In this document: one piece after another, positions 43,230-50,627 of the stretch | Layout: the number at the start of each line of letters is the position of its first letter | Numbering within the stretch: position 1 is the first letter of the stretch | Assembly: GCA_000406005.1 (NCBI GenBank) | Contig: ASZN01000011.1 | Location: forward strand, 1-64,000 | DNA length: 64,000 nucleotides | Source of the DNA: Candidatus Poribacteria bacterium WGA-3G | GTDB lineage: Bacteria; Poribacteria; WGA-4E; WGA-3G | Direction of reading: 5' to 3' | Made by a program: the position numbers and the translations under genes | Notes under the pieces: generated by a model | Told to the model about the DNA's origin: nothing | Databases searched by the model: none | The model's input: only the letters and a program-made list of their open reading frames with translations

Positions 43230-44006
43230 CTATTTACCCATCGCTTTTAGTGCGCTCAAACAGCGTTCGACAGCCTCAAGCGGCGGGTAGGCATCGCTCT
43301 CATATTCAACGATGTACCACTCCGTGCCACCGGTTGTTTCGCAGATACGGAAGATCTCATCCCAGGGTACACTGTCCTCACCGATAATCGGACGGAAACC
43401 GGCGTGTCTGTCCGTCTCACCTATTGATTCAGTGTAAGGTTTGAGATGTACTGTGCCAGCGCGTCCCGGGTATTTCTCCAGAATACCGACGAGATCGGCA
43501 CCCCCAGACAACGCATTGCCCATATCCAGCTGCATCACAACGCCTTCATTCGTGTTTCCGAAAAAGGTGTCCCACTGAATTTCGCCATCCATAGGTGAAA
43601 ATTCGGCGTGGTGATTATGGTAACCGGTCACCATATCGTGTTCGGCGAGTTTATCAGCGATCCCATTGAAGACATCCGCCAACTTCAACCAATCCGCACG
43701 CGATTGACGCAGTTCGCCCGGTATACCGGGGACGATGACATAACGGTTCTCCAAGACCTTGTTGAACGCAATCGTTTCGGCGAGGGTGTCTTCTTGGACG
43801 AGGTTGAACGGCGTGTGCCAACCGCAGCAGACGAGATTGAACTCGTCAAGATAGCCTTTCAATTCTTCGGCAGGATGTTGCGGGGGACCGGCAAATTCAA
43901 CGCCTTCATATCCCATTTCTGCGACCGCTTTTATCGTGCCGCGGGCATCCTCCGCTAACTCATTTCGGACAGAAAACAGTTCTAAACCAATTGGTACTCT
44001 TGACAT
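43230..44006 (-). CDS. Sugar phosphate isomerase/epimerase family protein
   Basis: A 258-aa TIM barrel of the xylose-isomerase-like family: IGLELFSVRNELAEDARGTI, GYEGVEFAG, LAEHDMVTGYHNHHAEF, VMQLDMGNALSGG, AGTVHLKPY and WYIVEYES. These carry the usual metal-binding Glu/Asp/His set. The likely reaction is aldose-ketose isomerisation or epimerisation (inosose dehydratase- or tagatose epimerase-like). AAAGGAA precedes the ATG. It is followed after about 130 bases by the related barrel gene at 42343. Confidence 0.83.
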   Translation of the reverse strand: MSRVPIGLELFSVRNELAEDARGTIKAVAEMGYEGVEFAGPPQHPAEELKGYLDEFNLVCCGWHTPFNLVQEDTLAETIAFNKVLENRYVIVPGIPGELRQSRADWLKLADVFNGIADKLAEHDMVTGYHNHHAEFSPMDGEIQWDTFFGNTNEGVVMQLDMGNALSGGADLVGILEKYPGRAGTVHLKPYTESIGETDRHAGFRPIIGEDSVPWDEIFRICETTGGTEWYIVEYESDAYPPLEAVERCLSALKAMGK

Positions 44007-44081
44007 AATGTTCCTTTCTTTTTTATCGAATCTGTATATAGTAAAGTCTACAATTATATTGATGGAGGCTATAATGCCAAC

Positions 44082-44097
44082 GGGCGATGAATCGCCC
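44082..44097. repeat. Short palindrome GGGCGAT-GA-ATCGCCC
   Basis: Perfect seven-base arms in the interval between the 476-aa gene and the barrel gene, followed by TACTAC. It is one of the gene-end palindromes of this window. Confidence 0.6.
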
Positions 44098-44122
44098 TAC
44101 TACAAACGTTCTATCAATCTTT

Positions 44123-45553
44123 CTATCGTGCGGTATAATTGGGTGTGAGGGGACAGGTTCGGTGAATCGCTAACAGCGCAACTCGTGCTAAGCCGTGAAT
44201 CAAGAAAGCGGGTCCCATCTGTGATTCATACCAATCTATCCCGGATGCGCCGTACGGAAGCGTTTCTGGGAAGTAAACTTCCAACACCGTCTCCGCAAGT
44301 TCAATGCCGCCTTCCAACCACACTGATTCACCGGTGATGTCGTAGAGATCCGCAAACAACGCAAGCGTAAGACCGGCATCCGATGCTGGAATCTTAAACC
44401 CTTCCGTCTGAACGCGATCCACTGGAAATTTCTCATCAAGATAGGTCTCACCAATCGCGCGTGCCAACGCCATTAACCTCTCATTCTGTGTCAACCGCCA
44501 TCCACCGAGGCATAGTACACCTGTACCGCACGAAGTCCCGGCACCGTAGACGCTCCCCCAAGCGGACATCCGTTCAACAATCCGATCCGTCTCACATTCA
44601 CATAAACTGATAAACTCGCGAGTCTCAAGGTTGTGCGGGGCAGCGAGGAACCCATCAATGTAAACCGAGCCGTATCGCCGCATCTGGTCCGCCAACTCGG
44701 GTAGAAGCGATGCTATCAACGCTGCGGATTCAAGCAGGCTAATTCCCAATGAGAACGTTTGGGTGGGGGCGTTCATCTCAAAAAACCGTTCTGCCGCTTT
44801 CGGTGAACGGCTTTCGATCCGCAAAAGTCCACGAGTGTCTCGTTTTTCCCACCAGTAATCGGTATAGTTTTGGATCTGCTGACGCGTTTTTTGACGTTGG
44901 TCTTGCGTCCACGCGAACGCTAAATCCAAGATGTAAAAACCTGAATGGCGCGGAAAATCGCATGCGCGTCCCCCGCGAACGAGATGTGCTTTCGTGTCGA
45001 TATTCGCGTGGCGGATGTATTCGAGTCCGTCACCTTCTGTCCAGTGGTAATCTAACCCATCAGCGAAGCTTTGTACGCACGCAGGGTTAAACATATTCAA
45101 TTTTTGCCAGAGCCATATCGGAACCTGACGCAGGTGATCGTGAATTGCGGCACCCCCCGCCGGATTCCGCGAACACCCGACCCGCTCCTCAATCAAGTGC
45201 CAGAAAGAGTGTTCACCCCAAGGAAACAATCCAGTTGTCGTATCCGTACAATTCTGAGCAAAGTGTTCCAAATAGCGATCCACTGCTTCTATGTATTCCG
45301 GTTTTGACTCGGTTTCAGCAAACGCGTTCATCGTGGCGAGCAGCGGTTCGTCGTGAATCAGGTTACAGCCGAGGTGTGCGCGATCACCATCTCTTTGCCC
45401 CGGAATCTTAGGCGGTTTCTCTGTTAGCATCTCACCCGTTTTCGGGTGTAGAATTGATGGAAATAACCCCTTATATGGCATGCTGCTTTCGATCATTAGA
45501 TCAATAGCGTTGCATATTTTAGTGATAATTACTTCCGGATTTACCACAAACAA
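44123..45553 (-). CDS. Unrecognised 476-aa protein, probably an (alpha/alpha)-barrel
   Basis: A 476-aa cytoplasmic protein without a signal peptide. It is largely helical with recurrent Trp/His/Gly motifs (DGDRAHLGCNLIHDEPLL, WGEHSFWHLIEE, GGRACDFPRHSGFYILDLAFAW, YGAGTSCGTGVLCLGG, SGIDWYESQMGPAFLIHGL). This pattern is typical of six-hairpin glycosidase or uronate-lyase-like toroids, but I cannot assign a family or catalytic residues. It shares direction with the two sugar-isomerase-like genes downstream, so a sugar role is plausible. Confidence 0.6.
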   Translation of the reverse strand: MFVVNPEVIITKICNAIDLMIESSMPYKGLFPSILHPKTGEMLTEKPPKIPGQRDGDRAHLGCNLIHDEPLLATMNAFAETESKPEYIEAVDRYLEHFAQNCTDTTTGLFPWGEHSFWHLIEERVGCSRNPAGGAAIHDHLRQVPIWLWQKLNMFNPACVQSFADGLDYHWTEGDGLEYIRHANIDTKAHLVRGGRACDFPRHSGFYILDLAFAWTQDQRQKTRQQIQNYTDYWWEKRDTRGLLRIESRSPKAAERFFEMNAPTQTFSLGISLLESAALIASLLPELADQMRRYGSVYIDGFLAAPHNLETREFISLCECETDRIVERMSAWGSVYGAGTSCGTGVLCLGGWRLTQNERLMALARAIGETYLDEKFPVDRVQTEGFKIPASDAGLTLALFADLYDITGESVWLEGGIELAETVLEVYFPETLPYGASGIDWYESQMGPAFLIHGLARVALLAIHRTCPLTPNYTAR

Positions 45554-45822
45554 TACCTCCGTTCTGCTGAATAAGCATATAATATCATGAATAGACTAAA
45601 AAGGTCAAGTGCAGGACCTTTCGATTTAGAGCATTCAGTTTCGTAATTTACTCTTTGTAGGCGTTTGCGTGCTTATCAAAGCTGTGTAGCAAAGTTTCGT
45701 AGTATCTTAGCAATATCGTGTTAAGCAATCGACAATTTTTGAAGGAAACCGCAGGGATTTACAACAGATTAAAAAGATGCTCAACTTCAATCTCATAACA
45801 AAAGTGGAAGGCGTTGAAACGA

Positions 45823-46254
45823 ATGCGTCTGTTTTTCTCATTTTTTTTCAGTGTTGTATTGTTAGTACTTCTAATCAGTATCGTTGGCTGTTCACGCGAT
45901 GAACTTACGCTTGATGAAGCTGGTATTGAGGGGTTTATTGTTAGAGAACTGCTCATCAACGACATTGGTATAAATATCTCAAAAAACACACATGTCACCA
46001 CGGTGTGGGTTTATGGATCCATCCTTGACGGTTGTCAATCGCTCCACGAGACACAGCACTGGATCGACTGGGCCGAAGGAAGTACTATCAACATCAGGAT
46101 AACAACGAAAGAATCGGTAACCCCTCACGAATGTGCATCTGAAGCAGTAAATCTTCTCATCCCAGTTCACATCCGCGCTTTTTTTTACACCGATACTGGT
46201 CGGTATAAAGTAATTGTCAACGGTGTCGAAAAGGAATTCCGTACGGATTCATAG
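45823..46254 (+). CDS. Small lipoprotein, tandem family member 1
   Basis: A 143-aa lipoprotein of an unrecognised family. The ATG at 45823 is chosen by comparison with its two neighbours; a TTG lies nine bases upstream. Signal peptide MRLFFSFFFSVVLLVLLIS is followed by lipobox IVGC and SRD. One copy of a beta-rich domain of about 95 residues follows: INDIGINIS, VTTVWVYGS, a Cys (DGCQS), ETQHW, TINIRITTKE, a second Cys (HECAS), and YKVIVNGVEKEFR. The two cysteines probably form a disulfide in the envelope. Confidence 0.7.
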   Translation: MRLFFSFFFSVVLLVLLISIVGCSRDELTLDEAGIEGFIVRELLINDIGINISKNTHVTTVWVYGSILDGCQSLHETQHWIDWAEGSTINIRITTKESVTPHECASEAVNLLIPVHIRAFFYTDTGRYKVIVNGVEKEFRTDS

Positions 46255-46343
46255 ATATTGGAATCAACATTCGCGTTTACACTCGGGCGCGTCTCTCGCC
46301 TTTACAACATTTTTATCCAGTTTTCAGGAAGAGGTTGAAAATC

Positions 46344-47048
46344 ATGCGACTGTTTTTCTCCAGTATTGTGTTGATAATGGTTCTGATTGGTAGCATGGGT
46401 TGTTCACGCTATGTTACCAGAGATTTGGCTATTGGCCACATCGATATCTTTATTTCAGAAAACAAACCTGACTACCTCATCGTTATGGTTTATGGTGACC
46501 CCGACGGTTGTGAATCCGTCCGCGAGACACAATATTGGGTCGAAGGAAATACTATCAACATCAGGATAACAGTAACAGAAGAGATAGCGTATGGAACACA
46601 CTGTGATCTGGCTTTAGACAACTTCCGAGTTCCAGTTTATATTGGGCAATGGGACGCTATCGGTGAGTATGATACGTATAAAGTAAATGTTAATGGTGTC
46701 ACAGAGGTATTTCGTATTGAGAATGATGAGATTTGGATTATTAGAGAGTTGGATGTTCGCAGCGTTGATATAGATATCTCAGAAAGCAGACCTGCGCAAG
46801 TTAGGGTTCAGGTCAACGGATACTTTTGGAAGAAATGTATAGAATTCATCGAGACACATTACAAGCGATCCGGAAGAAATACCATCAATATCGAAATTGA
46901 GGCTAAAATTCCGAATGATGTTAACTGTTCGATTTCCACCCGGGATGGATTAACAGAATATCAAGCAGTTGTTGATATAGGGACATTCACCACCGGTGCA
47001 TATAAAGTGTTTGTCAACGGCGATGAACAAGTGTTTCGTGTTAATTAG
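46344..47048 (+). CDS. Small lipoprotein, tandem family member 2 (two domains)
   Basis: A 234-aa lipoprotein starting MRLFFSSIVLIMVLIG with lipobox SMGC. It carries two copies of the domain seen in its neighbours: the first at about 35-128 (GHIDIFIS, DGCES, ETQYWVEGNTINIRI, THCD, YKVNVNGVTEVFR) and the second at about 135-234 (VDIDISESRPAQVRVQVNG, KKCIEFIETH, NTINIEIE, VNCSIS, YKVFVNGDEQVFR). The conserved Cys pair is kept in both. Internal duplication is clear. Function unknown. Confidence 0.7.
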   Translation: MRLFFSSIVLIMVLIGSMGCSRYVTRDLAIGHIDIFISENKPDYLIVMVYGDPDGCESVRETQYWVEGNTINIRITVTEEIAYGTHCDLALDNFRVPVYIGQWDAIGEYDTYKVNVNGVTEVFRIENDEIWIIRELDVRSVDIDISESRPAQVRVQVNGYFWKKCIEFIETHYKRSGRNTINIEIEAKIPNDVNCSISTRDGLTEYQAVVDIGTFTTGAYKVFVNGDEQVFRVN

Positions 47049-47060
47049 GAGTTGAAAACC

Positions 47061-47543
47061 GTGCGCTCGCTTTTTGTGCTTTTTTCAAGTGTCGTGTTAT
47101 TGGCATGCCTAATTGGTTTTGCCAGTTGTTCGCGCGATGAAGATACTACCATGGATGTGTCCATCAAAGACGATAAGGATGAATATGTTGGTATGGATTT
47201 GACCATCGACGACATTGAAATCTTTATCTCAAAAGATTACTACCAAATTGCCCCTTATATCATCATCGTTTTAGTTCACGGTTCTGTTCCGAACAGTTGT
47301 GAATATCCCAATGAGACAAGACATTATTGGCAAGATAACAATACGGTTATTATTGAGATAAAAACTAAACGGATGATAGACGATTCTTTTGATTGTTCAA
47401 CTGACGTAGCAGCGTTCCAAATTCCTATTTATCTCGGCGAATTTCCGCGTTCCCCTCTCTTTGACTTTGAATATGGGAAGTATAAAGGGGGTAAGTATGA
47501 GGTGATTGTCAACGGTGTTAAAAAGGGGTTCCATCTTGATTAG
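47061..47543 (+). CDS. Small lipoprotein, tandem family member 3
   Basis: A 160-aa lipoprotein. The likely start is a GTG at 47061, nine bases behind GGAG; a TTG at 47052 would leave no spacing. All three genes share the pattern TTGAAA...(A/G)TGCG here. Signal peptide RSLFVLFSSVVLLACLIGF is followed by SC. One domain copy: DDIEIFIS, IIIVLVHGS, NSCEYPNETRHYW, IIEIKTKR, FDCST and YEVIVNGVKKGF. It lies four bases behind the previous stop at 47048. Confidence 0.68.
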   Translation: MRSLFVLFSSVVLLACLIGFASCSRDEDTTMDVSIKDDKDEYVGMDLTIDDIEIFISKDYYQIAPYIIIVLVHGSVPNSCEYPNETRHYWQDNNTVIIEIKTKRMIDDSFDCSTDVAAFQIPIYLGEFPRSPLFDFEYGKYKGGKYEVIVNGVKKGFHLD

Positions 47544-47659
47544 TGTTTCCTACGATTTTTCTTGCTACATAGTTTTTTCTCTTGTATAATCGCGATATAA
47601 AATTCTCTTATCCGTGCCAACACTCATCTGTGGAAATTCGAGATTTATGGGAGAAACTT

Positions 47660-48463
47660 ATGCACGTTGGACTCATGGAAGGAACAATTCGTCGAAAGAC
47701 ACTCACCGAAAACCTTGATGCCGTTGTGGAACACGGTGTCCGCCATCTACAATATCATGTACCCGCATCGGGACCGTCGATTGCCGAGATTCGCGAAGAG
47801 ATGGACGCTCGACAGATTACAATTTCGGCACTTTCGGGGACCTATAATATGATTGACCCGGATGTTGAGAAACGGCACACTGGGTTACGGATGTTGCGTT
47901 CCGTCGCAGAGAAATGCGCGCCGCTCGGTACATCGGTAATTACACTCTGCACCGGTTCTCGTGACCCGCAGAGCATGTGGCGTGCACATCCCGATAACAA
48001 TACAGCACCGGCTTGGCGAGACCTCGTCGAATCTATGGAACAGGCGTTAGCAGTGGCTGAGGAATACGACGTTACACTCGCACTTGAACCGGAAGTCGCG
48101 AACGTGATTGATTCTGCCGAGAAAGCGCGCCGCCTGCTCGACGAGATGCAGTCCCCTTACCTGAAGGTCTGTATGGACGGCGCGAATGTCTTTCATAAGG
48201 GTGAACTGCCAAAGATGCGTGAAATCCTTGATGAGGCGTTCGCACTTCTCGGCGACGACATCGCACTCGCGCACGCGAAAGACTTGGACAGAGACGGTCA
48301 AGCCGGACACCTCGCCGCAGGCACAGGACTGCTCGACTACGACCAATATCTCGGTTTACTGAAAGAAAATGGCTACGATGGGGCGGTAATATTACACGGA
48401 CTGTCGGAGGCACAAGTGCCTTTTTGTACGGACTTCTTACGTGAGAAAATCGCTGCGTTGTAG
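47660..48463 (+). CDS. Sugar phosphate isomerase/epimerase family protein
   Basis: A 267-aa TIM barrel of the xylose-isomerase-like family; ATG at 47660 follows GGGAG. Strands and metal-site elements include ITISALSGTYNMIDPD, VITLCTGSRDP, VTLALEPEVANVI, LKVCMDGANVFHKGE, IALAHAKDLDRDG and GAVILHGLSE, with the Glu/Asp/His ligands expected of an active isomerase/epimerase. Sugar substrate unknown. It is followed by the dispersed repeat at 48475 and by convergent genes. Confidence 0.84.
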   Translation: MHVGLMEGTIRRKTLTENLDAVVEHGVRHLQYHVPASGPSIAEIREEMDARQITISALSGTYNMIDPDVEKRHTGLRMLRSVAEKCAPLGTSVITLCTGSRDPQSMWRAHPDNNTAPAWRDLVESMEQALAVAEEYDVTLALEPEVANVIDSAEKARRLLDEMQSPYLKVCMDGANVFHKGELPKMREILDEAFALLGDDIALAHAKDLDRDGQAGHLAAGTGLLDYDQYLGLLKENGYDGAVILHGLSEAQVPFCTDFLREKIAAL

Positions 48464-48474
48464 AAAAGAAATGT

Positions 48475-48495
48475 GTACGGCACGTCGGAGCGTAC
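48475..48495. repeat. Second copy of the GGCACGTCGGAGCGT repeat
   Basis: GTACG/CGTAC arms around the same core as 37023-37040. It lies between the convergent genes ending at 48463 and 48511, in the place of a terminator. Confidence 0.65.
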
Positions 48496-48510
48496 CTACT
48501 ACTATTAATT

Positions 48511-50151
48511 TCAAACTGTGCCGGACATCCGTTCTGCCAACCGAGCCAGTGCTGGTGATGTGTCGAGTTTGTCGAGTTCCACTTCAATGAGTGTAAAATG
48601 TTGCGTCTCGGCGAGTGCTGTTTTAATGGCTTCATCAAATTCGCCTTCGGTTCGGACATGAAACCCGCGTCCTGCACCAAAGAGTGCTGGTATACGACTA
48701 TAGTTCCAACATCCTATATCATTGAATGTTCCTTCAAGGAGATGCCGCTCAGTACCGTAGCCGTGGTTGTTTAGAACGACGACAATCGGATTAAATCCGT
48801 GACGGACGGTTGTTGAGAGTTCAGTGCCTGTCATTTGGAAGGCACCGTCTCCGACGATAACGAGGCATCGCGTGTCCGGCATACTGAATTGCGCGCCAAC
48901 AGAGGCAGGCACAGCGAAACCCATTGAAGTGTAGTAGGCAGGACTGATAAAGTTGGTGTATTGATGTGTATCGAGTTCTACAGCACCGAAGAGACTGTCC
49001 CCGACATCGGCAATAACTGTCAGTTCATCGCTAATAAATTCGTTGAGATGTTGGAAGAGGCGGTGCACTCTTAAAGGTGCATCCGGTTTCACCTCGAACG
49101 GTTCAGTCCCTTTAAGTGCCCACTCTAAGTTCGGTTTTCGTCGTCTTCGGAGTTTCGGTGAATTGAGACCGTCGAGGAAATCATCGAACATCACCTCATC
49201 ATAAGCGCGGTAGCGCACGGAGACTTTTTCGGTGGTCGCATAGACAGATCGCGTACGATCGAGGTTAGCGGTGTAAATCCCAAGGTTTACATCGGTCATG
49301 AAGGCACCGAGGATGATGACACAATCCGAATCTTCTACAAATTGCCTGACATCTTCCTGTCCCATAGCACCTTCATAAATGCCTAAATAGAGCGGATGCG
49401 ACTCTGGGATTACCGATTTTCCCAAGAGTGTCGCTACAACCGGAATCCGTTTTTCTTCCACAAGGTGAATCAATTTATTTTGATAGCCGAATCTCTGGAG
49501 TTCCACGCCCGCGAGAATGATAGGTCTTTTGCTCTGATTGATAAAGTTACAGGCATCCTCAACGGCGGCATCCAATATGTCGGGATCACTGAGGTGTCCA
49601 CCGGTTGACGGACGTTGGTAGAGCGTGCCGCGGGCATCGACCATATCGCGCGGAAGTTCGATATATCCGGGACGTTTGTAGCGATACACAGCATCAAGCA
49701 CTCGATCGATTTCGTTGAAGGCGGTAAACGGTTCATCGAGCAGCGCAGTTGCGACGGTTATCTCGTCGTAGATACGTTGTTGTGTATGGAAATCCCTGAC
49801 TTTATGATGGAGGAGCGCGTCTTTCCCGCGTTCTTTGATACCGGGTGCGCCGCTAATCACGACAACGGGTGATTTTTCGGCGTAGGCACCCGCGAGAGCA
49901 TTCACCATTGATAACCCACCGACACAATAGGTGACACAGGCAGCCCCCATCCCTCTGGTACGTGCATAAGCATCTGCGGCGTAGCCTGCTGCGTCCTCGC
50001 GGGTCATACCGATATGTTGAATGGAACTCTGTTCGATAAGGTTATAGAAACGGAGTACATAATCTCCGGGGATACCAAAGATGTGTTCGATGTCGTAACT
50101 TTGTAATTTTCTAAGTAAGTATTCGCCGATTGTTGGAGGTCTGTGGTACAT
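48511..50151 (-). CDS. Thiamine-diphosphate-dependent decarboxylase (PDC/indolepyruvate decarboxylase type)
   Basis: A 546-aa ThDP enzyme. The N-domain has the catalytic Glu (E52 in MTREDAAGYAADAYAR) and the HH pair (H115-H116 in LLHHKVRDF), which marks pyruvate/indolepyruvate/phenylpyruvate decarboxylases as opposed to acetolactate synthase. The C-domain has the ThDP/Mg motif GDGAFQMTGTELSTTVRHG ending in NN. It decarboxylates a 2-oxo acid to an aldehyde in the cytoplasm. The exact substrate is open; proximity of pheA (5 kb) is only suggestive of an aromatic keto acid. Confidence 0.85.
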   Translation of the reverse strand: MYHRPPTIGEYLLRKLQSYDIEHIFGIPGDYVLRFYNLIEQSSIQHIGMTREDAAGYAADAYARTRGMGAACVTYCVGGLSMVNALAGAYAEKSPVVVISGAPGIKERGKDALLHHKVRDFHTQQRIYDEITVATALLDEPFTAFNEIDRVLDAVYRYKRPGYIELPRDMVDARGTLYQRPSTGGHLSDPDILDAAVEDACNFINQSKRPIILAGVELQRFGYQNKLIHLVEEKRIPVVATLLGKSVIPESHPLYLGIYEGAMGQEDVRQFVEDSDCVIILGAFMTDVNLGIYTANLDRTRSVYATTEKVSVRYRAYDEVMFDDFLDGLNSPKLRRRRKPNLEWALKGTEPFEVKPDAPLRVHRLFQHLNEFISDELTVIADVGDSLFGAVELDTHQYTNFISPAYYTSMGFAVPASVGAQFSMPDTRCLVIVGDGAFQMTGTELSTTVRHGFNPIVVVLNNHGYGTERHLLEGTFNDIGCWNYSRIPALFGAGRGFHVRTEGEFDEAIKTALAETQHFTLIEVELDKLDTSPALARLAERMSGTV

Positions 50152-50178
50152 CGGATTACCTCCTTGTATGTATTTATT

Positions 50179-50571
50179 TCATTTTTTATGTTTTGCCCGA
50201 ACGACTGTTTTGATGCCGCCGCGAATGTTGAAATCGCCGACAACTTCCGCTTGTCGTGGCTGACACGCTTTTACGAAGTCCTCTAACACTTTATTCACGA
50301 CATGCTCATGAAAGATGCCGACGTCTCGGTAGAACAGGAAGTACTCCTTCAACGATTTGAGTTCGACGCAGTGTCGGTCCGGGACGTAAGTGATACAGAG
50401 GGTCGCGAAATCTGGCAACCCCGTTTTAGGACATACGGCGGTAAATTCCAGATTTGTGATTTCAATCTTATAATCTCGGTTGCTATACTGATTTTCCCAT
50501 GTCTCGATAGCCGGTGTCTCTAATTCCGGGATATGGGTTTGTAGATCGTCATAACCAGTATTTTGCGTCAT
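50179..50571 (-). CDS. queF: NADPH-dependent 7-cyano-7-deazaguanine reductase QueF
   Basis: A 130-aa unimodular (short) QueF. Hallmarks are FTAVCPKTGLPDFATL with the nucleophilic Cys and Asp, the QueF motif ELKSLKEYFLFYRD, and HEHVVNKVLEDF. It reduces preQ0 to preQ1 with NADPH in queuosine synthesis. The companion queG lies 3.7 kb downstream on the same strand. The gene starts immediately after a palindrome that closes the FG-GAP gene. Confidence 0.93.
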   Translation of the reverse strand: MTQNTGYDDLQTHIPELETPAIETWENQYSNRDYKIEITNLEFTAVCPKTGLPDFATLCITYVPDRHCVELKSLKEYFLFYRDVGIFHEHVVNKVLEDFVKACQPRQAEVVGDFNIRGGIKTVVRAKHKK

Positions 50572-50600
50572 TTAGTGTCTCCGTTTTGATAGGTTTGACT

Positions 50601-50627
50601 GTAGGGGCGAGGTCACCTCGCCCCTAC
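50601..50627. repeat. Perfect palindrome GTAGGGGCGAGGT-C-ACCTCGCCCCTAC
   Basis: Thirteen-base perfect arms around one base. The stop codon (TAG, 50624-50626) of the FG-GAP gene lies inside it, so the element has provided or replaced the stop. It separates that gene from queF. Confidence 0.85.
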
